A stretch of 64,000 nt of DNA from Martinezella tropici (lineage in GTDB: Bacteria; Pseudomonadota; Alphaproteobacteria; Rhizobiales; Rhizobiaceae). Made by a program: the position numbers and the translations under genes. Positions 1 to 8,252 of this stretch are shown here, in pieces (within the stretch, counting starts at the first letter, position 1; every line of letters starts with the position of its first letter). The notes under the pieces were generated by a model. It was not told the DNA's origin. It saw only the letters and a list, made by a program, of their open reading frames with translations, and did no database searches. The stretch lies in assembly GCA_000799755.1 (NCBI GenBank), contig JUHI01000007.1, forward strand, positions 248,001-312,000, read 5' to 3'.

Positions 1-1
1 C

Positions 2-292
2 TATAACGACCCGATCAACTTCCTGAACCTGCTGTCCACCGGCGTCGAAATGAACTACGGCCGCTGGAGCAACAAGGATTACGATGCCCTCATCAAGCAG
101 GGCAACGAAGAGATCGACCTGAAGAAGCGCGCCGAAATCTACAAGAAGGCCGAGCAGCTGGCCCTCGACGACAGCGCCGCGATCCCGATCTACTACTACG
201 TTTCCCAGAACATCGTCGCCCCGAAGGTCCAGGGCTTCGTCGACAATATTCAGGACATCCACCGCACTCGCTGGCTGTCGATCAAAGAATAA
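2..292 (+). CDS. ABC transporter family 5 substrate-binding protein, C-terminal end (partial)
   Basis: This is the last 96 codons of a gene that begins before the window; the frame is open from base 2 to a TAA at 290-292. The translated end (NYGRWSNKDYDALIKQ, then an IYKKAEQLALDDSAAIPIYY-type stretch and the ending RWLSIKE) is typical of periplasmic oligopeptide/dipeptide-binding proteins of the OppA/DppA family. The next four genes are two permeases and two ATPases of the same transporter class in the same direction, so this should be the binding component of that importer. The ligand cannot be told from this fragment. A strong hairpin follows the stop codon. Confidence 0.9.
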   Translation, partial: YNDPINFLNLLSTGVEMNYGRWSNKDYDALIKQGNEEIDLKKRAEIYKKAEQLALDDSAAIPIYYYVSQNIVAPKVQGFVDNIQDIHRTRWLSIKE

Positions 293-301
293 TTGGGAAC
301 A

Positions 302-333
302 GGCTCCCTTCCGGACACAACCGGAAGGGAGCC
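302..333 (+). other. Intercistronic RNA hairpin between binding-protein and permease genes
   Basis: A perfect 13-bp inverted repeat (302-314 pairs with 321-333) encloses a 6-base loop. It lies just after the stop of the binding-protein gene and just before the permease start at 344. No T-run follows, so it is unlikely to be a full intrinsic terminator. Such hairpins between a binding-protein gene and its permease gene commonly protect the upstream mRNA from 3' exonucleases, giving excess binding protein. Confidence 0.75.
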
Positions 334-343
334 GTCTAAGATC

Positions 344-1267
344 ATGTTTGGCTACGCTCTCCGTCGTTTGCTGTCGACAATCCCCGTCTTGTGGATTGCC
401 GTGACAGTGTGTTTTTTCATTCTGCGCCTCGCTCCCGGCGGCCCCTTCGATGGCGAAAGGCCATTGCCGCCGGAAGTCAAAGCCAACCTTGCGGCTCACT
501 ACAACCTCGATAAGCCCCTGGTTGAGCAATACCTGATCTATGTCGGCGACGTCATGAAGGGCGACCTTGGTCCCTCCTTCGCCAACCAGGATTTCACCGT
601 CACCCAGCAGATCATGTCCGGCTTCCCCTACACGCTGACCATCGGTGGCGCTGCCTTCGTGCTTGCGACCGTCGTCGGCGTTTTCATAGGCTGTCTTGGG
701 GCGCTCTATCAGAACCGCGCGGCCGACTATTGGCTGGGTGGCGGCCTCCTCATCGGCCTGGTCATGCCGAGCTTTCTCATCGCCCCGATCCTTCAGCTCG
801 TCTTCGGCAACACGCTCGGCTGGCTGCCCGTCGGCGGCTGGGGTGACGGCTCGATCAGGTTCCTGGTCCTGCCCATCATCGTCCTGACGCTGCCGCACGC
901 GGCACGCATCTCCCGCCTGATGCGCGGTTCGATGATCGAGGTGATGAGCCAGAACTTTATCCGCACCGCCAAGGCCAAGGGCATCGGCCCTCGGCTGACC
1001 GTAATGCGACACGCGCTGAAGCCGGCGATGATGCCGGTGGTCTCCTACCTCGGCCCGGCGGCAAGTTACCTGCTCACCGGTTCGCTGGTCGTCGAAACCA
1101 TTTTCGGCCTTCCCGGCGTCGGCCGCTATTTCGTCGGCGCAGCGCTCAACCGCGATTACGGCATGGTCCTCGGCACGGTCATCTTCTACATGGTCCTGAT
1201 CGTGGTGCTCAACCTGCTGGTCGACATCGCCTATGCCTGGCTCGACCCGAAAGTGAGAATGCGATGA
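344..1267 (+). CDS. Peptide-type ABC transporter permease (OppB/DppB family)
   Basis: This 307-residue inner-membrane permease has an N-terminal helix, a periplasmic region containing RLAPGGPFDGERPLP, and five further hydrophobic segments. The EAA-like coupling loop is visible near residues 205-225 (RTAKAKGIGPRL). The length matches OppB/DppB proteins (about 306 aa). I chose the ATG at 344 (MFGYALRRLLSTIPVLW) because it starts exactly where family members do; the TTG at 293 would translate through the hairpin at 302-333. The stop overlaps the next start as ATGA, indicating translational coupling. It forms the membrane channel with the following permease. Confidence 0.93.
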   Translation: MFGYALRRLLSTIPVLWIAVTVCFFILRLAPGGPFDGERPLPPEVKANLAAHYNLDKPLVEQYLIYVGDVMKGDLGPSFANQDFTVTQQIMSGFPYTLTIGGAAFVLATVVGVFIGCLGALYQNRAADYWLGGGLLIGLVMPSFLIAPILQLVFGNTLGWLPVGGWGDGSIRFLVLPIIVLTLPHAARISRLMRGSMIEVMSQNFIRTAKAKGIGPRLTVMRHALKPAMMPVVSYLGPAASYLLTGSLVVETIFGLPGVGRYFVGAALNRDYGMVLGTVIFYMVLIVVLNLLVDIAYAWLDPKVRMR

Positions 1268-2181
1268 TCCTCAATTCCGCCAAGAGAGAATTGCTGGAAG
1301 CGGAATTGCTTTCGGCAGAGGGGCTCGCACCCAAGGGGCGCTCCCTCACCGGCGACGCAATGCGCCGCCTGCTGCGAAACAAGGCCGCCGCACTGTCCCT
1401 GATCGTGTTGGCAGTCCTGGTTCTGGTCGCCATTTTTGGCCCCTATTTCCTGCCCTTCAACTATGAAGACCCGGACTGGAACTCCTTCCGGGGCGCTCCG
1501 GACTTCGCCGCGGGCCACTATTTCGGCACTGACGGCAACGGCCGCGACCTGCTGGCGCGCACGCTCTATGGCACGCGCGTCTCGCTCACCGTCGCGCTCG
1601 TGGCAACGCTCGTCTCTGTCGTCATCGGCGTGCTCTACGGCGCCATCGCCGGTTATTTCGGCGGACGCGTCGATGCGATCATGATGCGCTTCGTCGATAT
1701 CATGTACGCCCTGCCCTACGTGCTTTTCGTCATCCTGCTGATGGTGATCTTCGGCCGCAACGTCTATCTGCTGTTCGCAGCAATCGGCGCTCTGGAATGG
1801 CTGACCATGGCCCGCATCGTGCGCGGCCAGACCCTGTCGATCAAGCAGCGCGAATTCATCGAGGCCGCGCGCGCCTCGGGGCAGCGATCGTTCAAGATCA
1901 TCCTCAAGCATATCGTGCCGAACCTTGTCGGCCCGGTCGTGATCTACGCGACGCTGACCATCCCGGAGATCATCGCGACGGAAAGCTTCCTTTCCTATCT
2001 CGGCTTCGGCGTTCAGGAACCGCTGACATCGCTCGGCACGCTGATCGCGGAAGGGTCGGCGGGCATGGAGACGACGCCCTGGCTGCTGTTCTTCCCGGCC
2101 GGTTTCCTGATCGCACTGCTGATGAGCCTGCTCTTCATCGGCGACGGTCTGCGCGATGCATTCGATCCGAAGGATCGCTGA
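1264..2181 (+). CDS. Peptide-type ABC transporter permease (OppC/DppC family)
   Basis: The second permease, 305 residues, begins in an ATGA overlap with the upstream gene. It has the cytoplasmic N-terminal extension typical of OppC (about 45 residues before the first helix), a periplasmic loop with GTDGNGRDLLAR (a family signature), and the coupling loop FIEAARASGQRSFKIILKH near residues 199-217. It pairs with the OppB-like permease, and the two ATPases encoded downstream should energise them. Nothing looks truncated. Confidence 0.93.
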   Translation: MILNSAKRELLEAELLSAEGLAPKGRSLTGDAMRRLLRNKAAALSLIVLAVLVLVAIFGPYFLPFNYEDPDWNSFRGAPDFAAGHYFGTDGNGRDLLARTLYGTRVSLTVALVATLVSVVIGVLYGAIAGYFGGRVDAIMMRFVDIMYALPYVLFVILLMVIFGRNVYLLFAAIGALEWLTMARIVRGQTLSIKQREFIEAARASGQRSFKIILKHIVPNLVGPVVIYATLTIPEIIATESFLSYLGFGVQEPLTSLGTLIAEGSAGMETTPWLLFFPAGFLIALLMSLLFIGDGLRDAFDPKDR

Positions 2182-2182
2182 C

Positions 2183-3178
2183 ATGACAGACACACTTCTC
2201 GAACTCAAAGACTATTCGATCACCTTCCGCACGCCCGAGGGCGAAGTCGCGGCGGTCTCGAAAATGAACCTCAAGATCGGCCGCGGCGAGCGCGTCGCTA
2301 TCGTCGGCGAATCCGGTTCCGGCAAGAGCCAGACCTTCCTCGGCCTTATGGGCCTGCTCGCCAAGAACGGCCGCACCAGCGGTCAGGCGCTGCTCGACGG
2401 CAAGGACCTGCTGACGCTGAAACCGCGTGAACTCGACCATGTGCGCGGCAAGGACATGGCCATGGTCTTTCAGGACCCGATGACCGCGCTCAATCCGTCG
2501 CTGCGCATCTCGCGACAGTTGACGGAACAGCTCGAGGTTCACGGCGGCCTGACAGCGCGCGCCGCTTCGGCGGCAGCTCTCGACATGCTGAAGCGGGTTG
2601 GCATTCCCGACCCGACGCGCCGCTTCAATCTCTATCCGCACGAGCTTTCAGGCGGCATGCGCCAGCGCATCGTCATTGCCATGGCGCTGCTCACCAAGCC
2701 GAAGCTCCTGATCGCCGACGAGCCGACGACCGCGCTCGACGTGACGATCCAGGCGCAGATCCTCGATCTCTTCAACGAACTGACGGCAGAAATGCACACG
2801 GCGCTGGTCATGATCACCCATGACCTCGGCGTCGTTGCCGGCCTCGCCGATCGCGTCGCCGTCATGTATGCCGGCCGCATCGTCGAGGAAGCCCCGGTCG
2901 AGGAGCTGTATGAAAGCCCGGCCCATCCCTACACGGCAGCGCTCCATTCGGCGATCCCGCGGCCAGACCAGGATGTCGACGATCTCACCGTCATCCCCGG
3001 CAGGCCGCCAAACCTGATGCACCTGCCGCGCGGCTGCGCCTTCTCGCCGCGCTGTGCCCATGTCCAGGACGACTGTCTGGATGCGGCACCGCCGCTCGCC
3101 CAGCTCGCGTCACGTCGCTGCGCCGCCTGCTTCCACCCCCTTTCGGCTGATCAGGAACGGAGCCTCGTCCATGGCTGA
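2183..3178 (+). CDS. Peptide ABC transporter ATP-binding protein (OppD/DppD family)
   Basis: This is a 331-residue ATPase with Walker A GESGSGKS (about residues 42-49), the signature LSGGMRQR, Walker B LLIADEPTTALD, and the switch histidine in MITHDLG. The C-terminal oligopeptide-transporter extension carries cysteines in RGCAFSPRC and further Cys residues, as in OppD/OppF proteins that bind an Fe-S cluster there. The ATG at 2183 sits one base after the permease stop. Its 3' end overlaps the start of the second ATPase by 8 bases. Confidence 0.93.
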   Translation: MTDTLLELKDYSITFRTPEGEVAAVSKMNLKIGRGERVAIVGESGSGKSQTFLGLMGLLAKNGRTSGQALLDGKDLLTLKPRELDHVRGKDMAMVFQDPMTALNPSLRISRQLTEQLEVHGGLTARAASAAALDMLKRVGIPDPTRRFNLYPHELSGGMRQRIVIAMALLTKPKLLIADEPTTALDVTIQAQILDLFNELTAEMHTALVMITHDLGVVAGLADRVAVMYAGRIVEEAPVEELYESPAHPYTAALHSAIPRPDQDVDDLTVIPGRPPNLMHLPRGCAFSPRCAHVQDDCLDAAPPLAQLASRRCAACFHPLSADQERSLVHG

Positions 3179-4157
3179 ACAAACGCTTCTGAAGGTCGAG
3201 CATCTGACGACCGAATTTGAGATACCGTCGAAATCCCTCTTCAGGCCGCCGATGGTCCTGACGGCGGTCAACGACGTCAGCTTCGAATTGAAGACCGGCC
3301 GCACGCTCGGCATCGTCGGCGAGTCCGGCTGCGGCAAATCCACGCTCGGCCGCTCGATCTTGCGGCTGATCAAAGCGCAGAAGGGCCGCATCATGTGGCA
3401 GGGCGGCAATCTGCTCGATCTTACCGAGGAAGAGATGCGTGCCGCTCGCCGCGACATGCAGATCATTTTCCAGGACCCGATCGCCTCGCTCGATCCGCGC
3501 ATGACCGTCGGTGACATCATCGCCGAGCCGCTCAGCGTCTTCGAACCGAAGCTGACCCGTGCACAGCGGCAGGATCGGGTGCGCGAGATCATGGCGGCGG
3601 TTGGCCTCGTCCCTGAAATGATCAACCGCTACCCGCACGAGTTCTCGGGCGGTCAGGCGCAGCGTATCGGCATTGCGAGAGCGGTCATCACCCGGCCGAA
3701 GCTCATCATCTGCGACGAGCCGGTTTCCGCCCTCGACGTCTCGATCCAGGGCCAGGTCATCACGCTCCTGCGCCGCCTGCGCAAGGAGTTCGGCCTCACC
3801 CTGATCTTCATCAGCCACGATCTCTCCGTCGTGCGCCTGATCTCGGACGACGTCCTGGTGCTCTATCTCGGCAAGGTCGTGGAAGCGGGTGAAGCCGCCA
3901 CGGTCTTCGACCATCCGGCCCATCCCTATACGCAGGCGCTGTTCTCCGCAGCGCCCATCCCCGACCCGAAGCTGGCACGAGGCCGCGAGCGCATCCGCCT
4001 GCAGGGCGATCCGCCCTCGCCGCTCAATCCGCCACCGGGCTGCGTCTTCTCGCCCCGCTGCTGGAAGGCGACAGATGTCTGCCGCACGAAGATGCCGCCG
4101 ACCGAGCAGATACGTCCGGGCCAGACGGCAGCCTGCTATCATATGGACCGGCCGTAA
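3171..4157 (+). CDS. Peptide ABC transporter ATP-binding protein (OppF/DppF family)
   Basis: The second ATPase has 328 residues. Walker A is GESGCGKS, the signature is FSGGQAQR, Walker B is LIICDEPVSALD and the switch histidine is in FISHDLS. It also has the C-terminal Cys-containing extension (GCVFSPRC). The start ATG at 3171 lies inside the preceding gene (8-base overlap), which suggests coupled translation and equal amounts of the two ATPases. It is the last gene of the transporter unit; a GC-rich hairpin and then a sugar-acid kinase gene follow. Confidence 0.93.
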   Translation: MAEQTLLKVEHLTTEFEIPSKSLFRPPMVLTAVNDVSFELKTGRTLGIVGESGCGKSTLGRSILRLIKAQKGRIMWQGGNLLDLTEEEMRAARRDMQIIFQDPIASLDPRMTVGDIIAEPLSVFEPKLTRAQRQDRVREIMAAVGLVPEMINRYPHEFSGGQAQRIGIARAVITRPKLIICDEPVSALDVSIQGQVITLLRRLRKEFGLTLIFISHDLSVVRLISDDVLVLYLGKVVEAGEAATVFDHPAHPYTQALFSAAPIPDPKLARGRERIRLQGDPPSPLNPPPGCVFSPRCWKATDVCRTKMPPTEQIRPGQTAACYHMDRP

Positions 4158-4175
4158 GGCACTCCGAGGAAAAGT

Positions 4176-4196
4176 GGACGGCGGCAGCCGCCGTCC
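4176..4196 (+). other. GC-rich hairpin downstream of the OppF-like gene
   Basis: This is a perfect 10-bp inverted repeat (4176-4185 with 4187-4196) with a one-base centre, so the real stem would be slightly shorter. No T-run follows. It could punctuate or partly terminate the transporter transcript before kdgK. Confidence 0.5.
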
Positions 4197-4255
4197 GCCT
4201 TGCCCCCGCCGCCGCTTGCGCGTATGCAGCACCGAGGCAAATGCAGGAGGAAATC

Positions 4256-5173
4256 TTGGGCGGGCGTTTTCTATCGATCGGCGAATGCATGGTGGAACTG
4301 TCGCAGGCCGATGACGGGCACCTGCGCAAGGGGTTTGCCGGCGACACCTTCAACACCGCCTGGTATGCGCATGCCTGCCTGCCCGCAGACTGGTCGATCG
4401 ACTATTTCACCGCGCTCGGCGACGACGCCATGTCCGACGAAATGATCGCCTTCATGGGCGGCGGCGGCATCGGCACAGCAAGCATCCGGCGTCTTCGCGG
4501 CAAGACGCCCGGCCTCTATATGATCAATCTGAAGGACGGCGAACGCTCCTTCAGCTATTGGCGCGATAGCTCCGCCGCCCGCCAGCTTGCCGCCGACGGC
4601 GACGTCTTGCGCGCTGCGATAGAAGTATCCGACGTCCTCTATTTCTCGGGCATTACGCTGGCGATCCTGCCGCGCGAGGATGCCTTCACGCTGCTTGCTG
4701 AACTGCGCCGCGCAAAGGCTGTCGGCAAGCTCGTCGCCTTCGATCCGAATCTGCGTCCGCGCCTGTGGTCGAGCCTCGACGCCATGCACACCATGATTTC
4801 GGAAGGCGCCGGCGCCGCGACACTCGTCATGCCGAGCTTCGACGACGAGGCCATTCACTTCGGTGACGACTCGATCGCCACGACCATTCGCCGCTATCGG
4901 CAGTACGGCGCCAATATGGTCGTCGTAAAAAATGGCCCGGATGGCGCAACCATTGGCGACGGCACCGACGAAACGCTGGTTCCGGCGGTCAAGGTTGCCA
5001 AGGTCATCGACACCACCAGTGCCGGTGACAGCTTCAACGGCGCGTTTCTGGCCCACTATCTCCAGCATCGGGATGCGGTTGCCGCCGCCGGTTTCGCAGC
5101 CAAGATCGCAGCAAAAGTCATTCAGGAATATGGCGCGCTCGTTGCGCCCGAGAAGCTGAAATCCATCCGCTAA
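4256..5173 (+). CDS. kdgK: 2-keto-3-deoxygluconate kinase (PfkB/ribokinase family)
   Basis: A sugar kinase of the ribokinase family that most resembles KdgK, which phosphorylates 2-keto-3-deoxygluconate to KDPG for the Entner-Doudoroff route. The N-terminus reads FLSIGECMVELSQ and GGDT-like FAGDTFNTAWY. The C-terminal PfkB signature DTTSAGDSFNGAFL holds the catalytic aspartate and anion hole. I prefer the TTG at 4256, because AGGAGG at 4245-4250 is well placed for it and family proteins begin at GRFLSIGE; the ATG at 4241 would make that Shine-Dalgarno part of the coding sequence. Its place behind a family 5 ABC transporter hints that the operon handles a plant- or pectin-derived substrate, but this is inference. 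Confidence 0.82.
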   Translation: MGGRFLSIGECMVELSQADDGHLRKGFAGDTFNTAWYAHACLPADWSIDYFTALGDDAMSDEMIAFMGGGGIGTASIRRLRGKTPGLYMINLKDGERSFSYWRDSSAARQLAADGDVLRAAIEVSDVLYFSGITLAILPREDAFTLLAELRRAKAVGKLVAFDPNLRPRLWSSLDAMHTMISEGAGAATLVMPSFDDEAIHFGDDSIATTIRRYRQYGANMVVVKNGPDGATIGDGTDETLVPAVKVAKVIDTTSAGDSFNGAFLAHYLQHRDAVAAAGFAAKIAAKVIQEYGALVAPEKLKSIR

Positions 5174-5273
5174 AGCAATTCCAGGAAAAGCGCGCAGCGG
5201 TTTTCCGTCCGGAATTGCGTGAAAGCAAAGAGATGGAGCGGTTCAGAGATTCCGTGAGGAGCTGAACCGCTCT
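5174..5273 (+). repeat. RIME-like mosaic intergenic repeat, copy A
   Basis: Two nested inverted repeats occur in tandem: GCAATTCC...GGAATTGC with an inner GGAAAA/TTTTCC pair, then GAGCGGTTCAG (5236-5246) with CTGAACCGCTC (5262-5272), ending CTCTAG. The same modules recur at 33757-33860 (inverted) and 47744-47815 (partial). The structure resembles the Rhizobium intergenic mosaic elements (RIME). It fills the gap between kdgK and the glycosyltransferase gene and could fold in the kdgK 3' UTR. Confidence 0.75.
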
Positions 5274-5365
5274 AGACGCTGTAATATTTCCATCATGGAC
5301 ACGCCCCACAATAGGTTGGGCGCGGGAATCATGTTTGAAGCACCGCAATCGCTGGCACCGTCATC

Positions 5366-6505
5366 ATGAGGATGCGGTGCGGATGGACTGTTTTGGGCAT
5401 GTTGCAACGCTTGTCAGACATCGATCAAACCACCTGGGCGCAGGCGGCGACACCTGTCGCGGTACCCGAACGGCTGCTCATCGTCAGCGATGCCTGGCAT
5501 CCGCAGGTCAACGGCGTCGTCCGCTCGATCGAGAATACCAACCGGGAACTGGTGCGCATGGGCGTCGAAGTTTCGATGATCACGCCGGATGGTTTTCGCA
5601 ACATCCCCTGCCCAACCTATCCGGAAATCCGGCTTTCGATCGCAAGCTACCGCAAGGTCGCCTCCAGGATAGAGGCGATGCGACCGACCTACGTACACAT
5701 TGCCACGGAAGGCCCCCTCGGCCTCACAGCGCGGCGCTGGTGCCTGCGAAACGGCATGCCCTTTTCGACGAGCTATCACACCCGCTTTCCCGAATATGTC
5801 GCGGCGCGCTTGCCGATACCGGAAAGCTGGCTCTATGCCTTCGTCAAATGGTTTCACAATGCCGGATATGGCTGCATGGTGGCGACGCCCAGCCTTGCGA
5901 GCGAGCTCAAGCTGCGCGGTATCCGCAACCTGCTGCCCTGGAGCCGCGGGATTGATTCCCACCTTTTCCAGCCACACGCCCTCGAAGATACCCCCTTCGG
6001 CCTGCCCCGCCCGATCTTCATGACCGTCGGCCGCGTGGCGCTTGAGAAAAACCTTCCCGCCTTTCTCGCTCTCGATCTACCCGGATCGAAAGTGGTGGTC
6101 GGCGATGGCCCCGCGCGGGCGGAACTGCAGAAGCTCTATCCGGACGTACATTTTCTGGGAGCAAAGTTCGGCGAGGAACTGGCCCACGCCTATTCGCAGG
6201 CCGACGTCTTCGTCTTCCCTTCGAAGACCGACACCTTCGGCAATGCCATTCTGGAAGCGCTCGCAAGCGGTGTCCCGGTCGCCGCCTATCCCGTGACAGG
6301 ACCCGCGGACATTCTGGGAGGAGACAGGACGGCCGGCGTCGTGGATGCCGATCTTGCGACAGCCTGTCTTGCCGCCCTCTCCTGCTCCCGCGAGGCAGCG
6401 CGCTCCTTGGCGCTCAACTATTCCTGGGAAGCCGCCACCACCCAGTTCATCGGCAATGTCCGGGTTGCCAATCATCGCGGTCGGTTGCTCGCCCACCACG
6501 ATTAG
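5366..6505 (+). CDS. Glycosyltransferase family 4 protein
   Basis: A 379-residue GT4/GT-B enzyme. The N-terminal acceptor domain begins with LLIVSDAWHPQVNGVVRSIE (about residues 33-52). The C-terminal nucleotide-sugar domain contains VGRVALEKNLPAFL, GDGPARAELQKLYP, HFLGAKFGEEL and the EX7E-like segment FPSKTDTFGNAILEALASGV. This group includes rhizobial and Agrobacterium enzymes that glycosylate diacylglycerol, as well as PimB/MgtA-like mannosyltransferases, so a membrane-glycolipid role is likely but the sugar and acceptor are not readable. The start is uncertain: in-frame ATGs at 5366 and 5399 both precede the conserved domain by more than 20 residues. It stands alone between the RIME-like repeat and a convergent methyltransferase gene. 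Confidence 0.85.
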   Translation: MRMRCGWTVLGMLQRLSDIDQTTWAQAATPVAVPERLLIVSDAWHPQVNGVVRSIENTNRELVRMGVEVSMITPDGFRNIPCPTYPEIRLSIASYRKVASRIEAMRPTYVHIATEGPLGLTARRWCLRNGMPFSTSYHTRFPEYVAARLPIPESWLYAFVKWFHNAGYGCMVATPSLASELKLRGIRNLLPWSRGIDSHLFQPHALEDTPFGLPRPIFMTVGRVALEKNLPAFLALDLPGSKVVVGDGPARAELQKLYPDVHFLGAKFGEELAHAYSQADVFVFPSKTDTFGNAILEALASGVPVAAYPVTGPADILGGDRTAGVVDADLATACLAALSCSREAARSLALNYSWEAATTQFIGNVRVANHRGRLLAHHD

Positions 6506-6557
6506 GCCGTAAGGGATCGACATCCAGGGGAAACTGACGCCGCCTTCCCTTCAGCGA

Positions 6558-7754
6558 TCAGCGAGCCGCCCTGACGGCATAGCACAGCCCCGCATGGGGG
6601 TTGGATAGTTGCGTCTTGTCCAACACGATGAAGCCGGCATCGAGCAACGGAGCGATCAGCGTCATCTGGTTTTTATCCTTGGACCACCATTTATGCCATT
6701 CGATCACCATGGCGTTGATCGACCCAAAAAGGCCATGCCTCGCCAGAGTGTCAAAAATTCCAAACTCCGATCCCTCGCAGTCCATCTTGATGACGACATC
6801 CATGTCAGCAGTGCGTGCGTGCTCCGCGAGCGGACCGATGATGCCGGCTGCCTCCTTGATATGAATCTTTTCCGGCTTGCCCGTATCTGCCCCCCTAACG
6901 GAAATGCCGATCGTCGCATCAGAGCGGACCATGACCTCCATCTGTTCGTCCCTCTCACCCAATCCGAACTGGTTCGGCTTGATCTTGCCCGCGGTCGTCG
7001 GATTCAGAGCGAAATTCTTCAGCGCTCTCGCATAGGGCAGTGAAAAGGGCTCGAATGCATGTATCTCCCGCACCGAGGGGTCCCGCGCCAGAAAGAGCGA
7101 TGCCAGCCCGGCATTCATGCCGATATCGATGACGACCTTGTCGCGCCCGGTCATGAAATTGTACTCGTTGTGGATGAAAATCTCGCTCAGAACCTGGAAG
7201 TCCTCGATGTTGTTGACGTGGAATCGGGTTCCCGAAAATTCCGCGATAATCTCCTGAGCCGTGGCGTGAAAGGTAAAGCCGTTCTTCTCGAAGAACTTGA
7301 ACTCGTTGAGATGAGCCTGGAAGAACGGATTGACGAGTTCCGGCAGGATGACGTCCAGCATCTCGCCGCTTTGGCGGTCAATCCGCTTGAGGGGACGATG
7401 GGCGCGCGCTGCAAGCGATCCGATCCCGGTCGAGGCAATCCGGAACTCGAAGACATCTTCAGCATCCACATCGAACTGGAGTGCGACACGCTTGTCCGAT
7501 CGCCGCAAATCGGCTTCGGTCAGCTGCTTTTGCGCCAGCAACCGGGTGCCGAAATCGGTCGCGACGTCGATACTGCAACAGACCGCTTCCGAAGGCACCG
7601 ACGGATCGCCCTCGATATGAAATTCGACGACATAGCGCCCCGGAGAAAGGGTCGCATAGGGACCATAAAGCACCCATCCCGCCTCCCCCTTCTTCGCGGA
7701 GACGCGCTCATTGCCATGAATCTTCTCAACCTGTCCGATTTCGGAGTAAAACAA
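6558..7754 (-). CDS. FkbM family methyltransferase with N-terminal beta-rich domain
   Basis: The C-terminal half (from about residue 190) is an FkbM-type SAM-dependent methyltransferase: VVIDIGMNAGLASLF is the SAM-binding motif and DVVIKMDCEGSEFGIFD is the typical acidic motif before strand 5. The N-terminal approximately 100 residues (YGPYATLSPGRYVVEFHI and following) look like a beta-sandwich or carbohydrate-binding module, which suggests a glycan or glycoconjugate substrate. No ATG lies near the N-terminus. I used the TTG at 7754, preceded by AGAAGG, which gives 398 aa; a TTG at 7805 would add 17 residues. FkbM enzymes often O-methylate sugars in polysaccharides or Nod-factor-like molecules; the substrate here is unknown. 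Confidence 0.8.
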   Translation of the reverse strand: MFYSEIGQVEKIHGNERVSAKKGEAGWVLYGPYATLSPGRYVVEFHIEGDPSVPSEAVCCSIDVATDFGTRLLAQKQLTEADLRRSDKRVALQFDVDAEDVFEFRIASTGIGSLAARAHRPLKRIDRQSGEMLDVILPELVNPFFQAHLNEFKFFEKNGFTFHATAQEIIAEFSGTRFHVNNIEDFQVLSEIFIHNEYNFMTGRDKVVIDIGMNAGLASLFLARDPSVREIHAFEPFSLPYARALKNFALNPTTAGKIKPNQFGLGERDEQMEVMVRSDATIGISVRGADTGKPEKIHIKEAAGIIGPLAEHARTADMDVVIKMDCEGSEFGIFDTLARHGLFGSINAMVIEWHKWWSKDKNQMTLIAPLLDAGFIVLDKTQLSNPHAGLCYAVRAAR

Positions 7755-8252
7755 AGTCAGTTTCCTTCTTGACGACGGAGACGGGAATGGATGTCTCCTC
7801 GACAAAAAAGATCCCGCCCGGACTTCGATGTGGCGCGAGATTGACCACTAAGTCCATGTTTGACAAGAACAACTTTTAATTGACGGCAACATCGGCGTGT
7901 TCGGTATAAACGAGACATAATCTGTCCTCGGTGGTCGCATATTCCTTTCATTTTGCATCAATGCGGGCCGATTTTGACAATGGTGGTATGCGATCATTCG
8001 CAAGACTACGATGGTCGACGGCACGAAGTCCGATGAAACTATCTTTGCAATTTATCGTTTTCGCCTACACGAAATGTATCGTCGAGAAGGCAGCTTTAAA
8101 GACTCTCATGATTGCCGAGCGGTACCGACAGTCGTGGTCCTCGACATGGCTGCTCTTTTGGAAAGCAGAAGAAACCCGTAGCCCGGGCATAATTTTGGGT
8201 GTACAATTATTTATCGCACGACTTACATGAGACCTCTCAGGGAGTACTTGAG
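7755..8252. other. Divergent intergenic region between the FkbM gene and ohrR
   Basis: About 500 bases, more AT-rich than the surroundings, with no convincing gene. A 99-codon open frame on the plus strand from 7931 has no family-like features or good ribosome site. The stretch TACAATTATT at about 8200-8209 resembles one half of the OhrR operator (TACAATT...AATTGTA) and lies about 50 bases upstream of ohrR, so it may be an autoregulatory site, though the second half is poor. Confidence 0.4.

Noticed and set aside
5174..5273. The kdgK downstream inverted repeats as an intrinsic terminator
   Set aside because: No T-run follows and the same modules recur at two other places, so they fit a dispersed repeat better.
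7931..8230. A 99-codon plus-strand frame between the FkbM gene and ohrR
   Set aside because: Composition is not protein-like, there is no good ribosome site and it would overlap the ohrR promoter region.
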